Origin: Polytrichum commune
Taxonomy: Eukaryota; Streptophyta; Polytrichopsida; Polytrichales; Polytrichaceae
Assembly: GCA_950295325.1 (NCBI GenBank)
Contig: OX485805.1
Location: 22,929,501 to 22,989,500, forward strand
DNA: 60,000 nt
Reading direction: 5' to 3'
Notes under the pieces: model-generated
What the model saw: the letters and a program-made list of their open reading frames with translations, nothing else
The model's database searches: none
Told to the model about the DNA's origin: nothing
Program-made: the position numbers and the translations under genes
In this document: piece after piece, positions 23,631-36,820 of the stretch
Layout: each line of letters begins with the position of its first letter
How positions within the stretch are numbered: position 1 is the first letter of the stretch

Positions 23631-26600
23631 TTAGGCCTCCGGCCTCCATATTTAGTCTTCCATTTTTGTGCTTAAACTTCAACATTTAAGATTGGCCTCT
23701 GCTATTTTTTTTTTAAAAAAAAATTATCATAGGGTCCATCAATATAACTAGTAACTACATACTATATATTCAATTTTATAATGTTCAAAATTCATGCATT
23801 AGTCCTGGTTTACTTGTGATTAGTAACTCGTTCATATTCTCTTAGAGCTTCTTTTAATTACAAAGAGTAACCACATGAACCTTATTGCTTGTGTGACCTA
23901 TTTGGTTGGTAGTTTCAAATGTTGATATAATCATTCTTAATTTAAAGTAAAGCTAGAATCTAGCTTTCCAAATTCCAAATTATATGTGTTAGGAATGTTG
24001 ACTATAGCCCCAAAATGTATTTGCAATGCCAAGGACCCTTGCATATAATATGGGAGTTGCTAACTTGGGCAATAAGATAACCAAAACAACTATTTATCTT
24101 ATTATAATAATATAAAGTTTAGCTATCAAGTTGGTTTAGTCATAAAATTTTAGCATAGAAATTTAAGAATGAAATTTAAATTACTTATATTAAATGTCAT
24201 ACTTTCAATCCTATAAGCAACACTACTCAGAAGAAAATGATACTAAAGACTTTACATAAGTCATGCCTTGACATCACTCTCTTGTAAAGGTGTCCTCATC
24301 ATGTGAAATTTATTTTAATGTTAATGAAAATATTTCTTTATACAAATAATTATGGGTAGTTTCTTTTTCTCTATGTTTGACTTATATATGATAACGTAAA
24401 GATTATTTACAAAATTTTACTTTAACATTGATCATATCAAAATCATTTTTCTTAATGGAGACTATGAGTAAAATAGCTAAGAAGCATCAAATTGATATTT
24501 TATTTGAAAAGAGATGTGTGATATAAGTTAGCCACCTATCTATCTAGACATCCATCCATAGTCTAGATTTTATAACACCCTACATATTGGCTGCATTTAC
24601 AATCCTCAAAATTTACCTTTCTAACTATTTGAACATCAACAATCTTTGCTATGGACATAAAATATGCATTTTTCCTATATTGGGTAGAATGACTTTAAAG
24701 ATAGTTGAATTCATACCTATAATGAACACATGGCAATTTTAGGAGTAGTTGAATGTTTGTTCAAGAACTCTTTGAGAATTGTGGGTTACAACAAGAAGAA
24801 TCTTGTAACTCAAATGAAAGTTTTTGAGCGAATCTTTAAAAACTTTGCTCAAGTTACAATTGGTTTGTGTATGTGGGGCACATGTGTCTCCACATTGGAT
24901 GGTGACTCAACTCATTAAAAGCAACCAACGAACAACAAATTGTTCATCTACATAAGTAAAACAATAGAATAAACTATATAGCAAAAGTTTGTTGTTGCAT
25001 GAACAAACTGTGACAATAATCAACCCCTTCCCCATGCTTTTGATTGACTTCAACTTTTGTTTCAGCGAAAGGGTGGAAGTTCAATTGTAAAGTGCAACTC
25101 CTATTGAAAAGGTGGTGAATGAGGGATGAAGGTTCAACTTCTATAACCTATCTCAACATCCATATAACTATATCTGTATCCCTATGCCAAATTTTGAGCA
25201 AATATGAAATAGTATAAAAATGCCTTGATAAGTTTCAATTTTATAGATTGTTTATCAAGTTTAGGAGCTCATGAATGTTAACCTTGACGACATAATTGTC
25301 TATACAAGCTTCGTGATACATATACATTACCTTGGCTTTGTATGCTTCCCATTTAAGTAGAACAATGTAAGTCTCTCAAACCTTGGATTGTTATAAGATG
25401 AACTTTCCATAGCAACTCTTGAAGGCATGATCCACACACTATGGTGTGTTGATGCACAAAAAATTCAATTGAAACTAATGTAATATATACTTTTAATGGA
25501 TTTTCAAACCAAAACCCACAATCAAAATATTAAAGAAATTATTATATTAAGCTTCTATGTGTACATCAATGGCACACATTTGTTAATTGACCTTTTCCTC
25601 ACAACTTCTAGAGCGTTTTATCTTCTAAAAGTTTTATCCTTGTTTTATGTTTAAGTTCAAGTCTTGTATTTTGCATGAAAAAACCTTCAATTTTTTCCTA
25701 GTATTCTATAAACCCTCCAACACTTGTGTATTAATTTGTAAATGCATATAAGGACGATTTTGTCTAAGTCCTAAATATCTCCTGGATTCTACTAAAATAT
25801 CACATTTTGTTAACCTTTTTTTTCTTTTTCACATATAGGTATTGAAATTGTCTATCACCACCAACAACTAAATAATGAATTGGATGCATGGTTATCCTCT
25901 ATACCTCATAAAGTGCTCACATCTCAAGAGACAATTTGATAGTTTGGACACTTCAACACCATGATGTGCTTGTAAAGTTCCACCAATATATGGTCTTTAT
26001 AATATCAATGAATTCTACCAAGTTCCTCATCAAGACAATGAAACTATGGTGAAATTCTAGATTCATTATAGGAGAACCAACAATATGTACTTTTTATAAC
26101 TTGTTAATTGTATAGATGTGGTCTTCCATGATGTCTCACAACTTCCATGATGAAACCTTTGGGAATATTGGAGTTGATATGCATAAACTCACAAAAATTG
26201 GGGACCAAATCAATTTTTTTGAAGCAAGCTCCCATATTTGCCACTTCCAACACTTGTGTCTATGACATAAAAATAAACTTCAAAAGGGAAGTTATTTTGC
26301 TCTATTCCAAGGCACCATAAGCTTAAAATGATTGAGTTTTTTCTTCTTCTTAAGTTTCATTATTTGGGCAATACACAAGTGGTGTTGAAGAGGAGCAAAG
26401 AGATGCATGTGCACATAGCTAGCAAAATGAACAAGAAAGTTCTTACTTTTACAAACATGTTGTGCCCCTAATACTTAAAGCAACCCTCCAAGATTTACCA
26501 ATTACACTCCGATAAGGCCCAAGGAGACTATTAGGAGATTTCGACCCCAATTTATCCCCATACTCTATTGTTAACTTTAATACTTTATATCACATCTTAG

Positions 26601-26660
26601 AATTTGCTTTACCCCTTAGGTCCTCATAGACATATAGAAACTAACTATGTAAATAAGATG
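23631..26660. other. Intergenic, strongly AT-rich, no gene recognised
   Basis: About 3 kb of very AT-rich DNA with scattered short frames only. The longest (24730-24918, 62 codons) has no recognisable domain. I see no transposon ends. Confidence 0.4.
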
Positions 26661-26666
26661 GGCAAC

Positions 26667-28025
26667 AAAGTGTTCTGGGAGATTTTTGGGCATAATCGGT
26701 CAAGATCCTAGTGTTTCCAAGTCCAACCGGTTATATGTTGTGACTCTTCGGTGTTCCTTCATTTACTTGAGGTATATTACATAGATTCCTCTAAAATGAT
26801 GGGTAATGTTCCCAAATTCTTGAATTTCAACCAGTTATTTCTGAAACTCTGCCGGTGCATCTGCAACTAGCCATTGTTTCTCCCTGTTCATTGGGGCTAA
26901 CTTAATGAGAATCAGGGCTTGGGGAGAACCGGCGGTTACCTACAGATGAACCGGTTGAGTTTGAGAAATAACCGGTTGAAGTTGGAGACTTCAGGAGAAT
27001 TACCGGTCATTTTAGAGGAATCTATAGAAGAATATACCTCAATTGAAAGAAAGCAAAACCGGAAGATGTCAACATGTAACGGGCTGGATTTAGAATCACT
27101 GGGATCTTGACTAACTATGCCCACAAACTTCCTGGCTATGTCCGGGAAGAACCGGCGGTTAGTTGCAGATGAACCGGTTGACCTCAAGAAATAACCGGTT
27201 GAAGTTCAAGACTTCAGGAAATTCACCGATCATTTTAGAGGAATCTATAAAAGAATATACCACCTCAAATGAATAAAGTAAAACCGGAAAATGTGAACAT
27301 GCAACTGGTTGGATTCAGAATCACTAGGATCTTGACCGACTATGTCCAAAAACTTCCCAGCTATGTCCGGGAAGAACCGGCAGTTAGTTGCAAATGAACC
27401 GGTTGAGTTCAAGAAATAACTGGTTGAAGTTCAAGATTGCATGAAATTTACCGATCATTTTAGAGGAATCTATAGAATATACCATATGAATAAAGCAAAA
27501 CCGGAAGATGTCAACACGTAACCGGCTGGATTTAGAATCACTATGATCTTGACTAACTATGCCCAAAAACTTCCCGGCTATGTCCGGGAAGAACCGGCGG
27601 TTAGTTGCAAATGAACCGGTTGAGTTCAAGAAATAACCGGTTGAAGTTCAAGACTGCAAGAAATTTACCGATTGTTTTAGAGGAATCTATAGAACATACC
27701 ATATGAATAAAGCAAAACCGGAAGATGTCAACACGTAACCGGCTGGATTTAGAATCACTAGGAACTTGACTAACTATGCCCAAAAACTTCCTTGCTATGT
27801 CCGGGAAGAACCGGCGGTTAGTTGCAGATGAACCGGTTGACCTCGAGAAATAACCGGTTGAAGTTCAAGACTTCACAAAATTTACCGATCATTTTAGAGG
27901 AATCTATAAAAGAATATACCTCCTCGTATGAATAAAGTAACACCGGAAAATGTGAACATGCAACCGGTTGGATTTAGAATCACTAGGATCTTGACCGACT
28001 ATGCCCTCAAACTTCCCGGGCACTG
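26667..28025. mobile_element. hAT-like CCGGTT-family element expanded by an internal tandem array (copy R2)
   Basis: The left end reads AAAGTGTTCTGGGAGATTTT and the right end is the complement of CAGTGCCCGGGAAGTTTGAG. Both ends continue into the family sequence GTCAAGATCCTAGTG, so the element is a large inverted repeat. One unit in plus orientation (26680-26900) is followed by five in minus orientation. A clear target duplication was not found (ATGGGCAA against ATGAGAAT). Confidence 0.65.
26927..28020 (-). repeat. Tandem array, 217-225-bp unit, five copies
   Basis: The word AACCGGCGGTTAGTTGCA (or a variant) recurs at 26927, 27150, 27375, 27592 and 27809, spacings 223, 225, 217 and 217. Every unit has an AACCGGTTGA / AATAACCGGTTGAAGTT core, a TTTTAGAGGAATCTATA block and GGATTTAGAATCACT. 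Similar peptides appear in minus-strand frames in each unit, but the spacings are not all multiples of three, so the array is not one coding repeat. Confidence 0.9.
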
Positions 28026-28622
28026 ATGAGAATGAATGTACCCTAATAAGTTTGTTTGAGTGGTGCCAGGACATAGTTGCTGCATGACACCAGCATTGTG
28101 TCACAAAGCGTCATTGCCACCTGCTGGGAGTACTACACCCAAGCAGCCTACCCTCCAACATCACGTTTGATTATAAAAATAAAAATCCGCGTGATTATAA
28201 TTGACTTGCTCTCTTCTTCATTCTAGGCTTCAATGCACTCCAAGCTCATCACCGCCTTGCCTCACCTTCTACGTGTCATTGTGCCCAATATGCTCTCGCT
28301 ACATATACTACACTTTCGGCATAGATCACTATATTCGGTAATTGGAGATTTTTTCATGATTTTGAGACTATTTAAGGACATGGTTTTCAAATAAAGAACA
28401 AGGAAAACACACACATATATATATTCAATGTAGTTTATTATATTGATTCGCGTGGACAACACTAACCAATTTGGCACAAATATATGTCATCACAATAAGA
28501 AATTGGACCAGATATTAAACCATTTGTATTTTGAGATTCTCCAAAGTCTTCGATTAACGAATATAGTGATATAGTATAGTGGGAGCGTTTTCGTTGCAAT
28601 AGAGGTATCTATCAAGTGAAGC
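28026..28622. other. Intergenic, no gene recognised
   Basis: A spacer of about 600 bases between two CCGGTT-family elements. No reading frame or repeat end is supported. Confidence 0.4.
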
Positions 28623-28972
28623 ACGTGAAACATGGTTTGGGAGATTTTTGAGCTCAACTAGCTAAAATCCGCCCCTTCACAATTTCTACCGGTTTTTTCA
28701 AGATTTGACCGGTTGCAAACTTTTTGCCATTAATTTGGACTGGTCAATATCCTATATTTTTTTTCAAGTGCCGGCTAATTTCCTCTTCATTGTAATGACA
28801 ACCGGCCAAAACTTGGGCATTGATAAGTAAGCCGGTTTTCCAATGTAGCAAAATTATATCTACAAACAACATACACCATTCAACAACAACGTCCAGAGAA
28901 CATATCAACATACAACAATAATATGTAATGATATCAACATCCAACAACAATGATCAACAATTCATTACATAC

Positions 28973-31809
28973 TGTGGTACTTTTGGGCCACCCCCTTTCG
29001 AGGGAGCCTAAAAGTATCACACAAGCCCTTCGGTGAAGGTGGCCTGCATTTGCAGGCGCCCAAGCCGAACCCGGATGATAGGTGTATAACGTGAGTAGTT
29101 AGATTTTTAAGGGAGATTAAATATGCGTCGTAGTACCTCCGGAGGTTAGGCCTTAGTTTTTTACTAGTGTGGCTTTAAACTCCACTAACCAATTTCATAT
29201 CTAGTTCTAACCTTAACCTACAACCTATTCTACGCGCAGACGCACCAGCCTTGAAACCAAGGCAATCCTAATTTGTGAATTGGGATGGTTCTGATACACC
29301 CAACCGGGTGTGACTCATACCACCCTAACTCAACGAACGGAATAACGACAATTTGATGGACCATTCAATTCTTCCTATTTCTTTATTTAGTTCTATTTAG
29401 TTTTCTAAGCAGGGGAACTTGGCCTAAGTCCCACCCTTCACACAAATTCCTTCTTAATTACTTACTTTTGTTTGCACGTCCTAACTTACTACATTAACAT
29501 ATTAGGCATCACCCCTTACCTCGGGTCTCTTGCCAACAAGGGTTTACGATTTATTTTGTATGTTTTGATTGTTAAATGTGTTTACACTGGATAGACCACG
29601 AAATGCAACTCAATGGGACCAGGGTGACGGACGACCTGTAGGTTCAACCTGTTGCGCAATCTTCATAAATTGGGGCCATTACTCCCAATCTATGGGGCCA
29701 ACAACATAATAGTGGATTCGCGGATCATTAACCCCACCTTTCCACCAACAACATTCAGAGTGGTCGTGTCGGTGATTAATCCGACTTACCACACACGAAA
29801 CTTGCTAATAAATGAAGCTACTACCACAAAACATACCAAGGGCCCCGAAAACAATGGAATTGGGTACTCCCTTGGCGGTCAAGTGGTCAAGCCACTTGAC
29901 CTTACGAGATAGGTGAGTGGGTTTAGAGATGCGTACCTTAGCCGTGCTCCCTCCAATCCTAAATGGAAGGCTTAAGGTTAGTTAATTTACCTCAATTTTC
30001 CTCGGTTGATTTGGGCTTGATGTAGGCCGAGCCGCTACCTCCTTCCTTGCTCCACTTTCCGAGCGTCGACCTTGCCTCCTTCTTTGTAACTAGTTTGGTA
30101 GTAAGCGTACCTTAGTTAACAATTAAAATATAAAGTGTTATTCTGCCCTGTAATTTAATCCTAAGCATAATATTTATACTTAGTGCACCAAATTATCTTT
30201 CCAATGATCTAAAAATCACTCTAATCGGATAAGAAATGCAAAAGTTATGAGGGTTGGAAGTGTGAGGTCGATTCAACCGACCCTTCCAACCCACCTATCT
30301 ACCTTCTAACTTCAAAAATTCATAGCACATTCCTTACTACTTGGATCTAGGCTTTCCTTATACCATTGGAAAGCTATGAACAAGCTCTAACTAGAAAAAT
30401 TATGACATCAGCAGGTTAAGCTAATAGAAATTCAGCGGACTCCTTGTAACACAGCAGTCAATCAAGAAGGCTTAAACTATGTATCTCGCCTTCAACAATT
30501 CATATCTAATTCAAATCTTAGTCAAATCAAACGTTCTATATGACCCTGGAGAGATATTAAAAAGATGTATTTGATAAAAATATGTGATTAGAAAGGTAAG
30601 CCGAAGTGAACCCAGCAGGTCCTCTGTAATGCAGCAGTCAACCAAAAGTTCTCAAACTATGTGTCCCATCTTGCACAATTCATATCTAATTCAAATCATG
30701 CTCAAATCAAATATTCTAAGCCATTTTGGAAAGCTACACAAAAGTTCTACTTGGGAAAAATATAATTTCTTGGAATTAAAATTCCTATTGGGCTCGCAGG
30801 TCTGATCCAGCAGCCGCTACCCACAAGACCACCCAGTTTTTCTACTCCATCTTTGAAAATCCATAACTAATTGTCATCTCAACCAAATCACAAATGGGAA
30901 ACGGCTATGGATAGCTATATGAAATCTCTCTAAGAGAAAAATGATAAGTATCTTGTTCTAGCTTCTGAACTAAGCCTTCAGGGCATTGGCAGATGAGGTC
31001 TATAATGCCTCCACTCAAAACTCTACCATCCAACCTACCTCTACAAAAGAAGGAATCATTTTGTTGGTGTGTTAATAAACACACATTCTAACTAGGAGAG
31101 AGAGTAGAGGAGGTTCTCAAGCCTTTCTTCTAGACCATTGAGAATACATGCTAAAGGATTTTTTCCTAACTACATTGAAGCAGGGCTTCGCCCAAAAACT
31201 AGAGAAAGAGAGAGAGCTACAAGGTGGAAGGAGGGGTTTTTAAACCCTCTCACAAAAGGGTTGGACCCCTCCTCCACCGGATCCATTTTTCAAACCCTTT
31301 CCCGAAATTTTGGCTCGGGGGTTTTCCCGGTTGAGGTTGCCATCCTCTCGCCGAGGTGGCTCCGACAGAAAACCTTTAGAAATCTTTCTAATTTTTCCGC
31401 CATCGAGTTGGCAAGGGGGCAAGTGGGCAAGTAGCCCCCTTGCTCTCTTTCTTTTTTGTCTTCAAAAGTCTTCAAGCCGATTTTATCTTCTTACCTAAAC
31501 CACCTCTAATAGTCTTGTGTGCCTCACACTAACTAATAAACTAACACTTGCTTAGCTAGCATTTACTAACATTTGCTTAATAGCTAGCATCTACTAATAT
31601 TTGCTTAGCTAGTTGTTTTTACTAGCTAGCACATTTTTTCTACTTTGCTATCTTCTAGCACTACTTAGTTTCATTTTGACCTTCCTTCTTCTAGGCTAAA
31701 TGCTAAATGAACTAATTTTTCCTAAATTCCCTATCAATTCTAACTTTTAATGCTAACATTCTAACTAAAAGTGATCCCGCAGAGTGGTGGACCACTCAAA
31801 GGGTTCACA
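28973..31809 (+). mobile_element. Long solo LTR (2.8 kb) with 5-bp duplication
   Basis: Begins TGTGGTACTTTTGGGCCACC and ends CAAAGGGTTCACA, giving TGTG...CACA termini. It is flanked by CATAC at 28968-28972 and 31810-31814. No gag-pol frames and no second copy of the start sequence are seen inside, so it is one LTR rather than a full element. It holds an exact 180-bp tandem array (30318-31038). The open frames at 31138-31498 are overlapping on both strands and not convincing. Confidence 0.75.
30318..31038 (+). repeat. Tandem array, 180-bp period, four units
   Basis: An AATTCATA(T/G)C or AATCCATAAC block recurs at 30318, 30498, 30678 and 30859, spacings 180, 180 and 181. Each is followed by AATC(A/T)AA-rich sequence, then GGAAAGCTA and a GAAAAAT stretch, and most units have CAGCAG(T/G)(C/T) near their ends. 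Units 2 and 3 are the most alike. Confidence 0.85.
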
Positions 31810-32563
31810 CATACAAGAAACAACAACAATGATCAACAATCTATCCATAGCAGGAGTTGAACTTGAAATAACCCATCAACCAGTTGATGGCCATGGATTT
31901 ACTCTTCTATCATATCTAGGTCTTAGAACCTCATATTAGATTTAAGGCCATGTCATGATAAAAGAGTAACCTAACATACCATACTATATACAAAAATGAA
32001 ACTCATCAACTGTTAGAGTCAAAATCAACAGTATCATCTTCACCTTCAAGAGGAAAACGCCTTGAAAGGTATCTCTGTGGATGTGAAAACAACCATCTAA
32101 ACTTTGTAGAGTTCCTGCATAAAGCTATGGCTTCCATTAGTACGTTATCAAGATCACCACGAAGATCTTCCATAGACACACGCATAATACATTCTAAACG
32201 CTAGCCGTCAACAATGAAATGCAATAATAAAGCAAAAGCTTCGCTTGTCCTCCATTCACCAAATCACTATAAGCCTACAACGAACACATAACCTAAACCC
32301 TAGAACCATATGATATCCGGCCCTAGATGAATCAAACCGGATGAAATCCGCCTATTTCACAATTCATCCGGGTAGAAATCCTCCTCCTCAAAATGGTTGC
32401 CGGTTGAAATCCGTTTTTTTTTATAAAAAAAATTATTTAATAATTTTTATTTAAAAAGCACCGGTTTCACATTCTCCACTTTCCCAATTCAACCGGATTT
32501 TTCACAAAACCAACTAGCCGCCATTACATTAATACCCAGTTCTCCCTGGACATTGACGTGAAA

Positions 32564-34909
32564 CCATGGGTTCAGGCCCAAATCCCGAGTTTATGAGAGT
32601 TAGCACAAAGTTGCCCAAGTTTTTGTAATGCTTAAATAACCATACACAAAGAGTGGTAGCGGAGTACTAAAAACCAACTTTCTAGGTTATCCTGCTAGGA
32701 TGTGTGGGCCAGGTTGCCTTCCAACGGCCAATCCAAGATTTAGGATAGTGGTCCCATGTGCATACTTTGTTTTGGATTCAACTGTTTGAGAGGTGGAAAA
32801 TGGAGGTCCCAAAAGTTTCACCCAACCTTCAAGATAGGCTTTGATACACAATGTGCTAACAACTCTTCACTTAGGGTGACTTTATACACGGTCCCGGGCA
32901 TGCCCAAGCACTAGCCCAATTTTCAAGCATTAAGCCCTCCATTTGACCCAACTTTGTCAACTTATTCAGGTCCGATTTTAGGTCCCGATGTTCTTGAAGG
33001 GAAATTTTAGTGAAGAGAATTAATCTTCCATGAATCAATGATAAAGATGCTCATTACTGAATAGATGAGCCCAATCCGGCCCATGTTCAGAGTTTAAGCC
33101 AAGGAATACCTTGTCTCAATTTCTCCAAGCCAGCCCGAAGATTTGGTACTAAATTATTGTCACCTTCTATGAGTAATCTTCAAGCCCGACCCTAGTATAA
33201 AGGCCTTGGGCTAGATTTGATGGAATGAAACAATCCTATTGGTGGAATTCCTAGAGTTTGGGTCGGCCCTCAATCCGGCACAAAGTACAAAGTGGGCCTC
33301 AAAGAAGGATCAAACCCAGGGTTTCATTGCTCTTTGAGGAGACTTTTACGGATACCTTCACTACGAAAGTAGAGACACCTATTCCCAACGAGGACCCCTT
33401 GAGCAATCTATAGAGTACGAATTTCGACCAAGTTGGGATTGAATTTTGATTAGGTTGGAACCAATAGTGCCATGACACGTGTCTTAGTTTTGAGTGCTAA
33501 AGTGAGGAGGAGTTTGTGATTAAAATGAACGGTTAAGGTAGACTCTAGATATTGATAAAACGTTCAGGCCAACTTTCGGCTTCTAAAACTCATAGTATTT
33601 TAAATTTGAGGAGTAGAATTAACAAAAAAAATTGCAATTGTCCTTATTTCTATCTTCCTACATGAGAAAATTTTTCATCACCTCATACTTCTCCAGGTGA
33701 GGCTCTAGTTCTGTAACTACGGACGAGCATTTGAATATTTGCAAACCCCTGACCCACTTGCTCCCTTTAATGCGGTGTTATCACACTTTAATCTCTTATG
33801 GAAAAAGCATGGTGTTTATTATTGTCATTGTGTGATCCTCTGTCAAATTTTGGCACATGTCCATGCCAGCTGGGTCCACTAGATTGCCTTTATGGCTCAA
33901 GGCAATACTAAATCCTCATATACATGCATTGATATTTAAGGTCGAGGCCTATAAATGAGAGAGTTTGCATCTGCTTAGGAGGAGCAATATCATGGAGTAA
34001 TTCTTCTTGCGAAGAAAACAATTGTAAGGAGAATGTTAAAACAATTAGTTAATCTTTTCATGAATATGGGAATTGCTATAAATTTCAAAATTGTAAAGAT
34101 AGGGTAAGACATAGTCGATCTATATGTCAATCCATAACCACTCATCTAAACGCTAATGCTTGGTTACAACAGTTGTCAAAACGCTTATGAGGGTGTTCAA
34201 TCACAAGTAGCTATCACATAACCTTAACTGCATTTGCCTAAAAAGTATAGATTTCATCCACGTCGGCATTGCATGATCCTAGTGAGTGGTTAAATGAACT
34301 TGGTCGACTATGGATGCCTCAACCTTAGACGTTGTTGGCAATATATTATGTTTGTTGGCAAGTATGGGTGCATACATCATGTGGATTATAGAACAATAAT
34401 GTGGAGTTGAATACACATTATTGTATGCTCATGTTTGCTTGGGTATCTCTCTATCTAAATTCAATTTCCATGTCATATTTTAGAATGTTTCAACCAATCA
34501 CATCATGACATGTATCACTTTTTGTTTGGCAAAGCAATAGTAATATACATATGATATGATCCACATATAGGCTAGATGCATCATGCATGGCCTCCAACAC
34601 TTTTGTTGTGTCTCATGAATGTTTCTTACATAATACATCTCACACTATGCTTAATTTTTTCATCTTCGGCCAAAACGTGACACATGTAATCATGTGCTTG
34701 ATAGGAAGGCCCTCTTCACATGTGATGTGGGATTTGAATTTTGAAAATCTATGATAGAAACATGTCATAAGTTGACGTTATATACAACATTAGAGGTGCA
34801 TTATAGTGAGTGAATCAACAACTAACATGTAGAGGGTGACAAAGCCCACCTTGCATGGCCCTAGTTTTGAGTTGCCTTGTGTAAGTACTACACGCATAAC
34901 GTTTCTCTA
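32564..34909. other. Intergenic, no gene recognised
   Basis: About 2.3 kb without a convincing reading frame or transposon end. The part 32600-33560 is somewhat richer in GC than the neighbours and looks like old LTR-type sequence, but I could not define ends. Confidence 0.35.
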
Positions 34910-34924
34910 GAATACAATTTGGCG

Positions 34925-35480
34925 GATGCCAAGGACCATGTAGCCGTGGTCAACAGCCACAATGTTGTGGCCAACAACCATGATACTATGCATGGCATAT
35001 GTTGTGCTTGTTATGAATTTTTGATGGTCAAAGACCACAAATTTTTCATGTTGTGGGTTCTGTGTGCAACATAGACAAAGACTAGTGTCAAGAGTACACA
35101 AAGGTGGATACTTGAGATCAAAATACTAGAGATCGTATTGGTTTGTCCAAAGACTAAAAAGCCATCATGGCCAACAACTATGAAGCCGTTGCCAAAAATT
35201 AAGTGACCAATTACCAAAAACTCTTGACACTTGCTCTCCCCTCTCTATGTTGAGCTCATTTACATGTTCCTAGCAATCAAATGATCCTTGGTCACCTTCA
35301 TGACATGATATATGAACTCGGTGGGTATCAAATACCAAAGACCAAAGACCAAAGAACCCAAGACCATGATGTCATGGGTAACAACCACAATGTTGTGGTT
35401 AACAACTACAATATTATGGTTAACAACCACAATGTCGTGGCCAAAGGCCATTGTGGTTGTTGGCCACGGCCACATGGTCT
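34925..35480. repeat. Subterminal short palindromic repeats, left arm
   Basis: Short units such as AACAACCACAATGTTGTGGT are partly self-complementary and recur at about 20-21-base spacing, densest at 35380-35475. The mirrored set is at 38170-38320. The open frames across it (repeated HNVV or TTTMLW peptides) are artefacts of the repeat. Confidence 0.75.
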
Positions 35481-36263
35481 CTAGCATACACTGTAGTGGT
35501 ATAGAGGTTTAGAAAATATAGCATGAAAGAAGAAGGGTTTTGCATGGGTAGAGAACACAATTTTTCATAGTAACTTATGTAGGCCTTATTCAACCGTGTG
35601 TCTTAAATGGACACCCATATATGAGTGGTTTGTGGTTGGGTTAAATCAAAGAATGGACACCTACAAGATATGTTTGTAAAGATATTGAATGATGTGCTCA
35701 AAATTTAACAACCACTTTAGACTCAACAATCAACACAAATGCGCTCGGGGACCTAGGTATTCATGAAAAGAATCAACACATTCACTCTTTTTGATAATCA
35801 TAACTAAATCAAAGGGAGGTCAGATTTTCAATCCGAATTTTGCCTTCACTTCATCAAGAATTTCTAAAGCAACACAAGGTTTTCGCATAAATGTAATTAT
35901 CGTTAAGGCATGCCATTGCATCCCCTTTAGTAGTTGGCCCTTGGCCCTTAGCCCGTAGGCCTTAGCCTTAGTAAGTTCCATGGTGTATTGCATTCACTAC
36001 ATTGAATAAAATAAATATTGTGGTTGCACAATACTTATCACCCACGATATTTAGCACAAATATTCCAAGTTGTAGGTTGAAATACTGCTATTGGATTCCT
36101 ACTAATGTGTATTTGAAAAACTTCCAAACTAGGGGAAGGATGTGAATACATCATGAGCGCATGATGCATGCAACTCGAGTAGATTTCTAGTTACGTAAAT
36201 GATGATAGATATTTAGGTCACACTAGAGAGTTGTGAACTGTAAGCCGCATCATACATTTGCCC

Positions 36264-36674
36264 CACGGGGAGGTCGCTCCATTTTAAAGTTGAACAACCA
36301 CGTGCGAACACTTTACATGTAAAAAATCCTACTTTTACATAAAGCATCACCAAAATGGGTTAGAGTTTTATCAAAAAAATTTCATGAGTAGATATACACG
36401 GTACCTATTACATAGTGAAAATGGGTAACTAAATTTGATGATTTGTTTTTTTTCATAAAACATACCATTTTAAACTAGAATGATGCAGAATTGAACTAAA
36501 CAATCTACTACAAAAATGAAGATGACTAAAAAATTCAAAAAAAAAGATACTATAAATGGTTATGTATATTAAAAAATATCATAAAATTTAAGATTATCTA
36601 TGGCATGTAATATAGGGGTAGCAAACTTTGTTCGCACGTGGTGTTCAACTTGACAATGGAGTGACCTCCCCGTG
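36264..36674. mobile_element. MITE nested in the long-inverted-repeat element
   Basis: A 411-bp element with about 45-bp inverted ends CACGGGGAGGTC(G/A)CTCCATT...GTTGAAC(A)ACCACGTGCGAAC. It is flanked by ATTTGCC (36256-36262 region) and ATTTGCCT (36675-36682), a 7-8-bp duplication, which suggests hAT. The interior is AT-rich and non-coding. Confidence 0.75.
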
Positions 36675-36820
36675 ATTTGCCTACATTATTTACTATAATT
36701 AGTGTAATTGATGCATCTTTAGCAAGCCATTAGTAGAATATATAATAGTATGTGTTGCACTATGTGGTATGAATATTTTACATTGTAGACATAGGAAAAG
36801 TATGTACGTTTCATAACATT

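Larger units (their letters stand above)
28631..32555 (+). mobile_element. hAT-like CCGGTT-family element (copy R3), split by a solo LTR
   Basis: Begins CATGGTTTGGGAGATTTTTG and ends CAGTTCTCCCTGGACATTG. It is flanked by a perfect 8-bp direct repeat ACGTGAAA (28623-28630 and 32556-32563), as expected for hAT. Subtracting the LTR and its 5-bp duplication leaves about 1.08 kb. The body is rich in CCGGTT/CCGGAT words (28690-28835 and 32320-32520) and has no transposase, so it is non-autonomous. It shares its ends with R1, R2 and R4 but has a different, longer interior. Confidence 0.8.

Noticed and set aside
26936-28104. Series of similar minus-strand open frames (NRRFFPDIA..., IVSQD...) suggesting a repeated protein
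   Set aside because: They mirror the DNA tandem repeat. Unit spacings of 223 and 217 are not multiples of three, so no single frame runs through the array.
31138-31498. Overlapping open frames on both strands near the end of the long solo LTR
   Set aside because: Three frames are open at once because local GC is higher. None shows gag or pol motifs.
34877-35512. Several overlapping frames with repetitive HNVV or TTTMLW peptides
   Set aside because: They are produced by short palindromic DNA repeats and occur on both strands and in several frames at once.
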